A DNA stretch of 64,000 bases from Eustoma russellianum (taxonomy: Eukaryota > Streptophyta > Magnoliopsida > Gentianales > Gentianaceae). The stretch covers positions 12,463,736-12,527,735 of the forward strand of contig AP025040.1 in NCBI GenBank assembly GCA_036186865.1. The letters run 5' to 3'. The notes beneath the pieces are model-generated. The model searched no databases. It saw nothing but the letters and a program-made list of their open reading frames with translations, and had not been told where the DNA came from. Both the position numbers and the translations under genes were made by a program. This document shows, one piece after another, positions 24,761 to 35,136 of this stretch (positions within the stretch are counted from its first letter, which is position 1; each line of letters starts with the position of its first letter).

Positions 24761-26268
24761 GAAAGTGCTATAGTAATTTTTGTTTATGAGATGATTTTTG
24801 CATTCGTTTGTTTTTATTTTTGTCCTTTTAATACTCTTGTTATAGCAGACTCAACGACTTCGCAATTTATATGTAAAAATTTTCAAATCTAAAATTTTTA
24901 ATGGATTTCTGAATTTGCATATGTTCATCTACCTTTTTCAAGTGAAAGAGGAAAAGTTTATTGAACCAAAGGGTGCGTTAAGGTATTTGCCTCATGGTGA
25001 GTGACCAAAAATTTAGTGTCTTGTAACCAACATTTTTGATATTGTATATTTTGTATACTTTGTTATTGTTATTATTATGTATCATGTAATATGAATATGT
25101 ATAAAATATGTACATTAACAAAACTCTCGTGGGTTAGGGCTGACAAACATGGTGGGAGGGGGGGGGGGGGTGTCCATTTTGTTTAGATTCTTTCCGGCTT
25201 AAGTGAGTGGGTTACATCTTACATGATTTGAGACAATCTGCTTTTGGTCAATTTTATTTAGGACACAAATCAAATCAACTTTCATTTCCAAACGTTGTCA
25301 AAGTTAAAAGAAGTTCACACTTGAATTGTCTTGAGTTATATTTAGGACACAAATCAAATCAAATCAATTTTGTTTAGGACACAAATCGGTTATATTGCAA
25401 CGTTGTCTCTAAGGATGTACTTGGACTTAATGCTCATGTTGTCAAAATCAGATCGAATTAAGCTGATGCTTTCGTTATTGTTGATACAAGGTGTGTGTGT
25501 TTTTTGTAAGGTATTATAGAACCAATTCGTGTTCGAATTAGACCCCATCTTAAGCTACTGTAGTCTTATTGGGCTGAGTGGTTGGACGGATTCAACCTAG
25601 TGTTTGAAGTGTTCAACTGAGAGTCAAACCAAATCGAACTTGTACTTTAATTGTCTAAGTTTTACCAAACCAAAGCCTTTCACGAGCTGAATCATTTCAT
25701 GCCTAGTCAGGTCGTTTATTGACTTTATTTGCTAAGCAAAATGATTTGCTTTTCTCATCCTATCGAGAAAAAAACACACAGAGAGAGTTTGCTGGCATGA
25801 AAACATGGCATGAAACATCAAAACAACCAATATCACTTTTTTTTACCAAAAACTTGATATTCGGTAAGTATTAACTAGAGAAAATGAAAAACTTGATGGT
25901 TTATCAATTATAGTATGAAATGATTAGTTATTTGGAAACACATATCATTGTCTTCTAACTATTTGACCAAAATAAATAAACATGTGATCTTAAGCGAAAG
26001 AGTTTCTATAACAAATATCATGTCATTATTACACAATTATGTTTTGCTTCGTTTCTGAAAAGATTTCTGGTCGGGGACATAGTCGCTGACTAAAGCTGTG
26101 CCTCAAGGTACTGAAACGTTTGGGTGGGTGGGGGGGGGGGGGGGAGCCCATGTTCTTGACCGATCCACCATTGAGCAGTCGATTAATTTTTTGGGTTTGG
26201 CTGTCCGCTTTAATATTGCCCTTTTTGCTTAGTGAAAGATGTAAAAACGGTGTTTTATCATCATCATC
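24760..26268. other. Gene-free DNA with simple repeats
   Basis: No gene is recognised. A G-homopolymer lies near 25158-25170 and another near 26130-26142. A short local repeat (GGACACAAATCAAATCAA) occurs about three times between 25260 and 25390. A (TCA)n microsatellite begins near 26259. Confidence 0.5.
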
Positions 26269-26269
26269 A

Positions 26270-26500
26270 TCATCCATACCCAGTATATCCTAACGACAAC
26301 AAAAGCTATCGTCAGGGTCAAAATGTACTAAACTTTCGTATTTGGGTATGGTCCGGAGTGACGGCATATTGCTTTATGATCTAATGTACGCAGTCTTATC
26401 CTACACTTTGTGCATAAGTTTATTTTTGCTGTTCGAACTCATAACCTTAAGGTCACAAAACAACCTTACCAGTTGTTACAAAACCCGTTCTTATTGAAAA
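26270..26500 (-). mobile_element. Au-like tRNA-derived SINE, reverse strand
   Basis: Reverse-strand copy containing TATTGCTTTATGATCTAATG, TTATCCTACACTTTGTGCA and TTCGAACTCATAACCTTAAGG. It is preceded by the ACCCAGTATATCCTAACGAC sequence also seen next to copies near 2100 and 34500. Confidence 0.55.
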
Positions 26501-26504
26501 ATGT

Positions 26505-27790
26505 GAATTTTGTATCAAACTACTGAAAAGTAATGAGACTATTAAACTTGTGTATACACATCCTCCGAAAATGTCGATTATAAACACGACTTTTCTAACT
26601 AGGTCTTGTTTTCATAAAGCTTTATGAAAAAACATACTTGTCTGCTAGGGAAAAAGAAAAAGAAACACCGCAATTTATCATATTTTCTTCAATACAATAA
26701 AATATGTTATCACAATATGTGTTATCAGATGATGGTGAATATAAACAACCAATTCATGCACGGGAAAAATACAATAAACCACGCTATAATACATAAGAAA
26801 AATAAATCGTTACAAAATGAAAGATGCATGAAAAAATAAACTATTATAAAATGAAAAGAACTTTGCATTGTAAAAGGTTTGAATTTAATAATGCGTATCT
26901 TGTACATGTTTTTTGAGCATATGGTTTGAAGGCATAATGGTTGGCTTATCATATAATAATACAATTGAAATCAACCACCTTTAGGCTTTAACATGTATAA
27001 AAAGCAAATGGATCAATGATAAAGCCGGATCTTCACCAAAGGTCTAAGATGACCTTAAATAAACGTCGTCAGATGCTGGTTGGTATTTTGCTGGAATAGA
27101 TTCTTGAAGTCCTGTACAAGGAAGCAGAAATCAGAGGTACCGGAGGATGACCCCGAGTAAAACCCTTCGACGCTCAAGTCAGTTTGGGCCATTTCTCGCT
27201 AAAAATATAGTTTAGTCTATGGAGTTAGAAAATTCTCACAGGTATTGACTGAAGAGAAAGTTCGATGTATTAGCTCCAGGAGATAGGAAAATGTTTCAAA
27301 GGATCCGATCCTCTTTCTGGTCTGAGTTGGCTTGCTTTTATTAGTTTTTCCCTTGTCCTCGGCTTCTGACGCTGAATGGGACATTTGCTTGGGACAGAAG
27401 ACCTATGATGCAGTAGGTCTGCTGATATGACCGGTAGGCCGGCTGATGTGACTAGTAGGTCAGCTGAAGTGACTTTGGGCGTGTACAGGCTGAATAGCCA
27501 GAGGTGTACTCTTTCTTTGAATCTGCACTTCTGCCTGATGGTTCTACGATGTAATGCTGTGCTTGACTCCTTCGCCGAAGTGCAAAACCAGGCTTTGCCG
27601 AAGTGCAGTGTTGAAGCTGGCCGAAGTGATCTAGAGTGTAGCACTTAGGCTGAAGCTGAGGTTGAAGTTAGGTGCCGAGGTGCAGTCCTTGCCTATTCTT
27701 TGATAGTAAAGAGGATGTTTATGGGGCTCAACCGAAGTGTAGTCAAGGCTGAATAGCAAGGCCTGGGTGCTGATATGCAGGAGTTGTACC
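26505..27790. repeat. Gene-free DNA; degenerate short repeats at 27.4-27.75 kb
   Basis: No gene is recognised. GGAGGATGACCCCGAGTAAAACC and GACGCTCAAGTCAGT near 27140-27185 resemble motifs found near the 3' part of plant Gypsy LTRs. From about 27420 to 27780, variants of GGCTGAAGT/GCCGAAGTGCAG recur at irregular spacing. Together this may be a decayed LTR. Open frames at 27270-27648 follow the repeat and look spurious. Confidence 0.35.
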
Positions 27791-27965
27791 GTTGACTAAC
27801 AGACGATTAATTCTGGTTTATCAATCAACATAGCTTGACCAATTTTCATTATGGGTCATCGAAAAACAACTTCTGCGTGTTTCTAATACATGTGTATGTT
27901 TGCGTACATCTAACCTTCCATACCCACCATAAACAGGAGTTTCTAACCGAATGAATTAATATTTT
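27790..27965 (+). mobile_element. SINE-like repeat, family 3
   Basis: Contains CATAGCTTGACC, TTTTCATTATGGGTCATCG and GCGTACATCTAACCTTCCAT, matching copies at 19.0, 23.4 and 52.6 kb. Confidence 0.5.
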
Positions 27966-28435
27966 TATGGTTGTAAAAGCAAATGGGAACAGCGTAAAGA
28001 TTGACGTGATACGGTGGGCTAAATTACAGGGCCTCTTTTTCTTCTGCCTGCAATTCCAGACAACATAATCTTTAAAAAAAAGCATTAACTATATAGAGTA
28101 TAGATTAGTTCAATAACTTAACAAAATATATTTTTTCCCTACATGTTGATGCATTTTCATAATTTAAAAAATCATATTCATAAATAAGAAAAAAAGTTGC
28201 GTGTAATAGACTGACAAAAAGGAAAAGAAATTCGAAAAGCACTAAATTTTTATTTATTTATTTGTCCACTTTAAAATTTAAACAGGCCAAATCGCAGAGC
28301 AGACCTTTCGGTGCTCTACCATACCAAGGCTACGGTCATATAATATCCCTGACTTACACAGGGAAAGCCATCTGTGATCCTATTTGGAGGTCATACCTAT
28401 TCGATTTAGGTCAGCATTTATTCACCTCAGGATAT

Positions 28436-28700
28436 CATTGTTATGCCCCAGGACGTAATCCAGTTAGTACTTGGGTTGGAGATTACCAATAAGAGGTCAT
28501 GATTTCGAATCCAAAGACGCGCACAGTGTGGGTGTTTCTCTGCTGCCAGGCTAAAGGTTTGGTTTGTGTGGGGCACATTGTGTGGATAACTGTATAAGAT
28601 CTCACCCAATCTAGGAGTCCGTTGGACTCCTGATTTACATCTTCCATGCATCTATTTGGGACTGAGACAGTGGGGGCCTTTTGGGTCTGGGGTTCAACTT
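28436..28700 (+). mobile_element. tRNA-derived SINE, family 2
   Basis: Diverged copy of the element at 8393. CAGTTAGTACTTGGGTTGGAG, ACGCGCACAGTGTGGGTG, TGCTGCCAGGCTAAAGG and GATCTCACCCAATCTAGGAG match the family body. The 3' part reads GGACTGAGACAGTGGGGGCC. Confidence 0.55.
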
Positions 28701-28959
28701 TTGCCAACAAGGATATCATTTTCATTTTCTTTAGGATACACCGGATTAAGACTGGCTTACATGTTACTGCTTTCTCAAATTTGATTTTACAGGATTAACA
28801 CTTCATGCCAGAATTGGTCGAGTTTTCGACTTAATGGCTCTAAACTCAAGCAAAAAAGGAGGCTCGCGTTAGGTTGATATTAGTGTAAAACTTTGTTTTT
28901 CAACTTTATTATGTATCAAATAAGAAATTGCGTTAATACTAAGTTGTTCTTCGTCAGAA

Positions 28960-29480
28960 ACGCACCGTATGGTTCAAATGGTGTCCTAGTAATGGCCATG
29001 CATCTAGGACTTAGATATAGTGTCGGATAAGCAATGATCTCTGTCGTATGGCCCGAATACGACGGCAATTTAGCTAGGACCGCTGTATCTCCTAGAGAAC
29101 TCCGACACAGTGAAAAACTAGCAGGAGTCTTACGCCATAAATAAGACACTTAGAGAGAAAATACTATGTTAACTAGGTATTAGTCTAGGAATATTAACAT
29201 TGGAACTCTAACGATAAACACCATGGAGATACTGAGTACGATGATAAAGAAAAAAGTAAATATTTTATGTTTACAAGAGACAAAGTGGGTAGATGAAAAA
29301 GCTCGGATGGTGGACAAATCAGGACTTAAACTCTGGTACACAAAAAAATAAGACAAAAAATAGAGTTGTAGTTTTTATAGATACTTTATTATGAGACAAA
29401 ATAGTAGGTGTTATTAAGAAATTACATAGAATCATAGTACTTAAATTGTTGCTTTTAAAAAACAAACTATTAGTGCACAT
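28960..29480 (+). mobile_element. LINE 5' fragment with endonuclease start
   Basis: A frame from about 29191 encodes NIGTLT, then CLQETKWVDEKA, then KLWYTKK. This is the beginning of the apurinic/apyrimidinic-type endonuclease of plant LINE/RTE elements (WN.GTL...LQET.W). A stop codon then interrupts it, and the later part resembles the following endonuclease strands in another frame. The upstream 28960-29190 block probably belongs to the same element's leader. No reverse transcriptase follows, so this is a dead fragment. Confidence 0.55.
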
Positions 29481-29572
29481 GTTTCTAGTTTAGAAGAGAC
29501 TATTCTTTTGTATTTTGTATCATGATATTTTTATTACTGTAGTATTTTCATAAAACCGTTGGCTTCTAGTTA

Positions 29573-29770
29573 GGAGTGGATGCAGTCTGGATCGCCTGAC
29601 CCCCATTTGGGGCGGTAACAAAGGACCTGCTGTCACGTGGCAGCAGAGGGGTAGTGAGGATGGATGCCGGTGACTCCCACCTAGCTTCACCAGTCTCTTA
29701 CTGCCACGTGGCAGGCGGTCACGTAGGAGATGAGGCGTTTGACGGTAAGTAGATCCCGCCTGGGATGCAA
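29573..29770. mobile_element. Foldback MITE with G-box motifs
   Basis: The left arm has TGTCACGTGGCAGCAGAGG and GTGAGGATGGATG. The right arm has CACCTAGCTTCACCAGT and CTGCCACGTGGCAGGCGG. Both arms carry CACGTGGC. The outer ends (TCTGGATCGCCTGACCCCC and GGTAAGTAGATCCCGCCTGGGA) are roughly inverted. Confidence 0.65.
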
Positions 29771-29774
29771 GAGG

Positions 29775-30025
29775 GCCAGCCATCATGTAAATGGTTGTCG
29801 TCTGTACGGAGGAATGAAGGCCTGCGGTATGAGAAATGTTTGTAGGTCACCATTTTATCACGTACATAAAAACATAGCATCCCAAGTCAATATAAAAGTT
29901 ATAAGAGACAACTAGAATTTATAATATCTCCTATTTTGTATCATTTTCTTCAAGAAGAAATAAAAATTTCCCTTATAGACATATGTCAAATTAGTCAAAA
30001 CACATATTTATGTGGTCTTTTGCTT
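29775..30025. other. AT-rich spacer
   Basis: No gene or repeat structure is recognised. Confidence 0.4.
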
Positions 30026-30029
30026 AAAA

Positions 30030-30215
30030 AGCGTTCCCGGTGCATAAAGCTATCTCATTTGCGTAGAGTCTGAAGAGGGGTCGGATCACTTTACGATCTG
30101 ATGTACGCAACATTATCCTACACTTTGTGTAAGAGGTTATTTCTGTTCTCGAACCTGTGACATTAAGATCACAAAATAACAACCTTATCAGTTGATCCAA
30201 AGCCCGCCTTGTTAT
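30030..30215 (-). mobile_element. Au-like tRNA-derived SINE, reverse strand
   Basis: Reverse-strand copy with GGGGTCGGATCACTTTACG, TGATGTACGCAACATTATCC, TACACTTTGTGTAAGAGG, CTCGAACCTGTGACATTAAG and an end near AAAGCCCGCCTTG. Confidence 0.65.
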
Positions 30216-30449
30216 TTGTTCTTTTGCTTATAGATTTTAATCTTTCTTGTGCTTAATAAGCGCAACTTTCAGTAACATACATGTCACATGTATCAAAAGG
30301 GGGGGAAAATAATCTCATTTCTCGCTTTAGACTTATGTCGTGGTTTGTATTAATGCAAGTTGTATGCATTTATTTTTGCATAATCAAGAATGGCTGAAAT
30401 GTCATTTTACAACTATATGTATATTTGACAATGACATAATCATGCTCTT

Positions 30450-30965
30450 GGGGTACTCGAGTTGAGAATTGCTCCAAGAGTTCAAGAGTTCAATTCCATG
30501 GATACGCACAGTGTGTTCCTCTGCTGCTAGGCCAAGAACCTGGTTTGCGGGGGATATCTTGTGTGGGTCACTGCGTAAGACCTCACATAATCTAAGAGGC
30601 CACTATGTTTGCGGGTGAGCAGTAGTAGGAAATAAGAGTTTTGTTTCAAGTTTACCCCACAACATACGCCAAAAGTGACTTAAGAACTTAGTATCTCTAT
30701 CACTAACAATGGTTCTAGGCATGCCGTGTAGACGTACAACTTTCTGAAAGGACAATTTTGCAACACGATATGCATCATCAACCTTTTTATAAGCTATGAA
30801 GTGTGCCATTTTACAAAATCTGTCAACGACAACAAACACACTATCACTTCCATTTTTTGATCTAGGTAATCCCAAAACAAAGTCCATAGATAAGCTCCTA
30901 ATTTGTATCCTCCACACATGTTTCTTGGGACTGAGACGGTAGGGGCTAAGGTAATAGATTTCACC
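30450..30965 (+). mobile_element. Family-2 SINE split by a Gypsy fragment
   Basis: The left part (about 30450-30604) runs from the SINE head to TCTAAGAGGCCACT. The right part (about 30894-30965) resumes with GCTCCTAATTTGTATCC and ends near GGGACTGAGACGGTAGGGG. In the uninterrupted copy at 8393 these two parts are joined directly (GGCCACTGAGCTCC). The intervening 289 bases are Gypsy integrase sequence. Confidence 0.8.
30605..30893 (-). pseudogene. Ty3/Gypsy integrase core fragment
   Basis: On the minus strand an open frame encodes MDFVLGLPRSKNGSD, VVVDRFCKMAHFI, RLHGMPRTIVSDRD and TAHPQT. These match the Gypsy integrase catalytic core, including the first Asp (SMDF) and second Asp (SDRD). The fragment stops before the third acidic residue and lacks the zinc finger, the other pol domains and LTRs. 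It has no terminal repeats or target duplication and sits inside a SINE, so it is an inserted scrap and not a transposition product. Confidence 0.8.
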
Positions 30966-32550
30966 ATATGCTCTAACACAATAACACAATCATTATGTGA
31001 AAGAATTTCTGCTACATACATAAACTAGCTAGAGAGAGAAGTGCATGAGATGAGACCACAGTTTAGCCAGATGAGAATATGGCTCCATAACAGGAACACA
31101 AGATCCAAACAAAATCTAAACCAGAAACAAACCAGAGTCCACACAAAACAAAATCTACTGCTTTTATTATGGGTACAGATAAAAAAGAATTAGGGACTTA
31201 GGGTTAGCCAGAGCGACCTATATAATAGAAGAAAACGACCTCAGAATGCAAAGGGTACCCCCTGTGGGAAGGTGAGAACAAAAGGGCTAAGAGGAAATTT
31301 CTCTTTTTATCCACACTCCATTAAAGTTTGGTCTCAGGCTTTTCTGCAACCCTTCTTTTCTTTAACCTCATTCTCTTTAATATTTGCTCAGCTAGCTGCT
31401 CCTCTTTCTCATGTCATTTTCTAAGGCATGTGTGTGTTGTCATATTCAATGAAAGATTCTATTAGTCTACGTATCTAAATATGACAATTGGCATGCGTTT
31501 TTCTCTTGGGAAGGAAACATATAACAAAGACGATCTATCCTTCCTTTGCAGATGGAATCAACCTATCAACGTGCTTCCTCGATTAGAGAGGTTCTGGGTG
31601 AGACAAAATATAAGGACTCCAGTCATGTATCAACATGTGTAAAATAGGCAACTTAAGCCAATTTTTTTATTTTAAAAAAATCTTCTTTTACACGTGACGG
31701 CGCGTGATTGGAGGTCTCATATTTTACTTCACCGAGAGCCTCCCCAGATCTGAACCGTGAGCTTCCTACTCTTTGAAACTATACGACAAACAACGATCTG
31801 TCTAGGTTTCACGTCAAAGATTTAATTTATTTGAAAAGAAGGGGTTGAGAAAATAATGAGTAGGTTTCACACGACCTAAAGAATGCATGGTTCAGGTCTG
31901 TTCCATCCTTAGCTTAGCTTATAGGCAGGTATGCGAACAGAGAAAGTTTTCTTCGACACAATACACCATTTACTAGGTGTAAAGATTAGACCTGCTCCAG
32001 GTTTAGTGGCAACGCTTTCCATTGGATCAAAAGGCCAAGTCCCTAGCCCCGGGTTTCACTGTCTCAGCCTTATAAATCTGTATAGAAGATGCAAATCAAT
32101 AGCTCAACGGTCTCCTAAGCTGGTAATGCATTGTCAGAACTCACACAATGTGCCTACTGCAAACTAAGCCAGTAATCTTTTAACCCAATTGGACCGAATA
32201 CGATGACATAGTCATTAATGGCCCAGATAGCAGTATTGCAGCTATGTTGCACATGTCCTGGTTCGAACTTACGACCTTTGTTGGATCAATTTTCTAATTT
32301 GGATACCGACTTGAGTTATGCATTGAGAACGACATGCTTTCAATTTTAGTCACTATGGTTCGACTATTCTTAGTTTAATGTATGAGAAGCAAGTTTCATG
32401 ACTTTTTACAGTAACCATTATATTATCTTAACGGTTGTTGTGTATCAATACTGTTGATATATAATACGTAGGCTTCATTGTTCTTGGCCTAACATTTTGC
32501 TGACATAAGATTTTTCTTACTTGTTTCAAACAACCTAAATAAGAACATGC
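30966..32550. other. Gene-free DNA
   Basis: I see no supported gene, RNA or repeat in this 1.6-kb stretch. Several phrases (for example CGAGAGCCTCCCCAGATCTG near 31735 and TTCGAACTTACGACCTTTG near 32263) could be worn SINE pieces, but too little remains to assign. Confidence 0.4.
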
Positions 32551-32554
32551 CCCC

Positions 32555-32755
32555 ACCTCCGGGTTAGGATCCCTTCACCCCAAATCCTTCAACCCATCTG
32601 TCACCACGCGACACGTGGCAGCAGGGGGTGGATGGTGAGGCTAGATGCGGGTCACCCTTATCTAGCATCACCACCCACCTCTGCTGCCACGTGTCGCGCA
32701 GTGACGCGTGGGGTGAGAGGAAAGTGAGTGAGGTAATCTCATCCCCCTACCTCTA
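32555..32755. mobile_element. Foldback MITE with G-box motifs
   Basis: The left arm carries GCGACACGTGGCAGCAGG and GGTGAGGCTAGATG, and the right arm carries ATCTAGCATCACCACC and CTGCTGCCACGTGTCGCG. The outer ends are GGGTTAGGATCCC and GGTAATCTCATCCCCC. Arms pair well, and both contain CACGTG. The right edge abuts a SINE head at 32752. Confidence 0.75.
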
Positions 32756-32925
32756 GGGTATAGCTCAGTTGGTACTTGGGTTGTGATTTGCTCCAAAAGT
32801 CTAGATGAGTGTCACCCGCATGTAGCTTCACCACACCCCTTGCTACCACGTGACGGACGATGGACAAGGAGGTGAGGGTGTGAAAGGTGAGGAGATCCGG
32901 TCTCGGGTCTTAGTTATGGTACAGT
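32752..32925 (+). mobile_element. SINE head joined to half a MITE
   Basis: The first 50 bases (CTAGGGTATAGCTCAGTTGGTACTT and onward through TTGTGATTTGCTCC) are the tRNA-like head of the family-2 SINE. The sequence then switches at about 32803 into TAGATGAGTGTCACCCGCAT, the centre and right arm of the foldback MITE (ending GGTGAGGAGATCCGG). Neither the SINE body nor the MITE left arm is present, so this is a chimeric junction of two element families next to a complete MITE. Confidence 0.6.
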
Positions 32926-32929
32926 AGCA

Positions 32930-33884
32930 AGACTGAAACTTGAATTATGATTGAGAAATATTACTCTAACTATTAAGTGTAAAGGTTTTTAGCTTGAATG
33001 ATGATTGAGAAATGTTACTCAACTATTAAGCGTAAAGATTTTTCGCTGACATGTCAAACTAAGAGAGAACTATAGTTAGTCATGTATCTTTTCAGTTTTT
33101 CTCAAATACAGCCAAAAAAGTTTTAAATTTTACAGAATAATCCTCCACAACCCCCACCCTGCACCTTAGGACAGAAAGATTAAGGGAGAACTGATGTCTG
33201 GTCCTTTTTTTTTTAAGTCTTCTCAAATCAGTCCAGAACGTTACAGAATTAGCCTCCAACATTTATAGAACACACGTTTGGACCAAAACTGTAACCTTTT
33301 GAAATTCAAAGTGCCAAATTAGGCTCCTTTTAAGGACTAGAAAAGCTTAAGAAGTCCTCCTACTCTTTTGCCTATGAGATGTTTGCAAAACAATTGGACG
33401 AAGTTCAGCAAGATTGTTTTCATTAACCTGCAAAAACCATGAGGCACAACCATGAGGCAACAAGATTTAGTGAATAATTGATCTACTTCAAAGCTTAATG
33501 ACAACCCAGGTCTTATTTCTAACTACATTTTTAACTGGCCGCGAGCCAGTTTGGTGAACTCAAGAATTTTATCCTGCAATTTGTAAAGCAAGCACAAAGG
33601 GGGGAAAAAACAAACAAGTTGATCAAAGCTGTTCCATTTCTTGTTTTAAGGAAAAAAATGTGAGTGTTGCTAAAGAAATTCAAGGTGGATTGTTACCGTG
33701 TCAAACAACTAATCAAAAGAATAAGAGGAAACTTTAGGATGAACCTAAAAGTTTTTCTATAGGGTTGCAATGGATTAAACACAAAGCTTATTTATAAAGC
33801 TTATTTATAAGCTACACATTTTATACGACTACAGTCTTCATAATCTATTTTATACGACTACAGTCTTCATAATCTTGAGGGCGG
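32930..33884. other. Gene-free DNA
   Basis: No supported gene. A near-duplicate of about 50 bases occurs around 32937-33045 (CTTGAATTATGATTGAGAAATATTACTC and a second version). TTTTATACGACTACAGTCTTCATAATCT is repeated in tandem near 33820-33875. Quotes of these repeats are partial. Confidence 0.4.
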
Positions 33885-34068
33885 GGTTTGGATCAACTGA
33901 TAAGGTTGTCGTTTTGTGACCTTGATGTCACGGGTTCGAGCAAAGGAATCAGTCTCTTACACAAAGTGTAGAGTAAGGCTGCATACATCATATCGCGAAG
34001 CGATCCGGCTCCTCTCAAAATTCTGCATAAACGCAAGAGCTTAATGCATCGAAAATGCCCTATTATAA
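33885..34068 (+). mobile_element. Au-like tRNA-derived SINE
   Basis: Well preserved. ATCAACTGATAAGGTTG, then B-box-like GGGTTCGAGC (about 33931), then GTAAGGCTGCATACATC, CGCGAAGCGATCCGGCTCC and GCATAAACGCAAGAGC. Confidence 0.7.
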
Positions 34069-34624
34069 TCTTCTTCGGTGAAACATATACTACAAAGTGA
34101 TGAAAATGAATCTGAACCTCTGCTCGAAAGTCATGGACGGTGACAACTTTGATTAAGTGCATATATGAAACATAACTTTCTCAAGAAAAAGTTGGAGACA
34201 AGAACTTCCAATCAACTGTTTTTGATTAGCCTCAGTTTCTTTTACTATATTAGATCTGGGTTTAAATCATTCTGAGGATCTTTCTTCCTTTTTTTTCCCT
34301 TTTGGGTTTAGCAGTTTCAACCATTTAGAAGTTTAGTTTTCTCTTAAAACCATTTAGAAGTATTCAGTTCAAAACACTTCACCAGTTTCTAACCGTTCCG
34401 TCGATATTTTTGCATCAACGGGTTCTTGTTAAGCACAGTGGTAATCAAAATTAGAATGACAAAGACAGTAACTAAATACATATCAATCAATCAATCATAC
34501 TCAGTATATCTCAACAACAGCAAAAGCTATTACTATGATCTGGGGAGGGTGAGAGGCACTCAAACAATACCTCTATCCCAAGGGATATAGCATAAATGAC
34601 ATAATGATAAGGATATAGCATTTA
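34069..34624. other. AT-rich spacer
   Basis: No supported gene. A CTCAGTATATCTCAACAACAG stretch of the type found beside other SINE copies lies near 34498. The final exon of the degenerate AAED1-like gene was looked for here and not found. Confidence 0.4.
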
Positions 34625-34629
34625 CATTA

Positions 34630-35063
34630 TGTTGAAACTTAGACTTACATGAGGTGAGGCTCATATCCACTCAAAACCTTAAGGCAATGGGTGGTGGTAC
34701 CTCATCCTCATATAAACCATGTATTTTTTCTCAAATTAGCCAATGTGAGATTCTCAACACCCGCCCTCACGTGGCAACGTGGCTTGACATACACACGCGC
34801 CTTACAACCTGCCCTCAATTACAAACCACAAGCCAGACATGAACATCTGAACTTAGGTGAGAGGAAACATTAAGTGGCCAACCATGGGCCAGACAAGGGG
34901 TGAGTCCACATTTTAAACCTGCTCTGATACCATGTTGAAACTTGGGCTTACATGAGGTGAAGCCCATATACACTCAAAACCTTAAGGCAATGGGTGGTGG
35001 TACCTCATCCTCATATAAGCCATGCATTTTCTTTTCAAATTAGCCAATGTGAGATTCTCAACC
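34630..35063 (-). mobile_element. TRIM retrotransposon, complete
   Basis: Two LTRs (34630-34759 and 34933-35063, about 130 bases, TG...CA/CC ends) flank a 173-base non-coding centre. Read on the minus strand, TGGTATCAGAGC (34932-34921) follows the 5' LTR directly and is a Met-tRNA primer binding site. A purine-rich GAGGGCGGG precedes the other LTR. A 5-base target duplication, CATTA, is at 34625-34629 and 35064-35068. The LTRs are similar but not identical. There is no coding capacity, so it would need another element's enzymes to move. It inserted about 75 bases from the last visible exon of the AAED1-like pseudogene. Confidence 0.9.
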
Positions 35064-35136
35064 CATTAAATAAAAAATAAATTGAAAAGAATGCACTAAA
35101 AGGCATTAAGGCAATCCTAAAGAAAAGAGAACAAAC

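Noticed and set aside
27270..27648. 124-residue minus-strand frame and overlapping plus-strand frame
   Set aside because: Both follow the degenerate GCCGAAGTG repeat. Composition is repetitive and no family is recognised.
33516..33571. Possible minus-strand terminal exon encoding DKILEFTKLARGQLKM and stop after a CAG acceptor
   Set aside because: It has an acceptor and a stop, but it does not match the C-terminus expected for the AAED1-like gene and no preceding exon fits. Too short to support.
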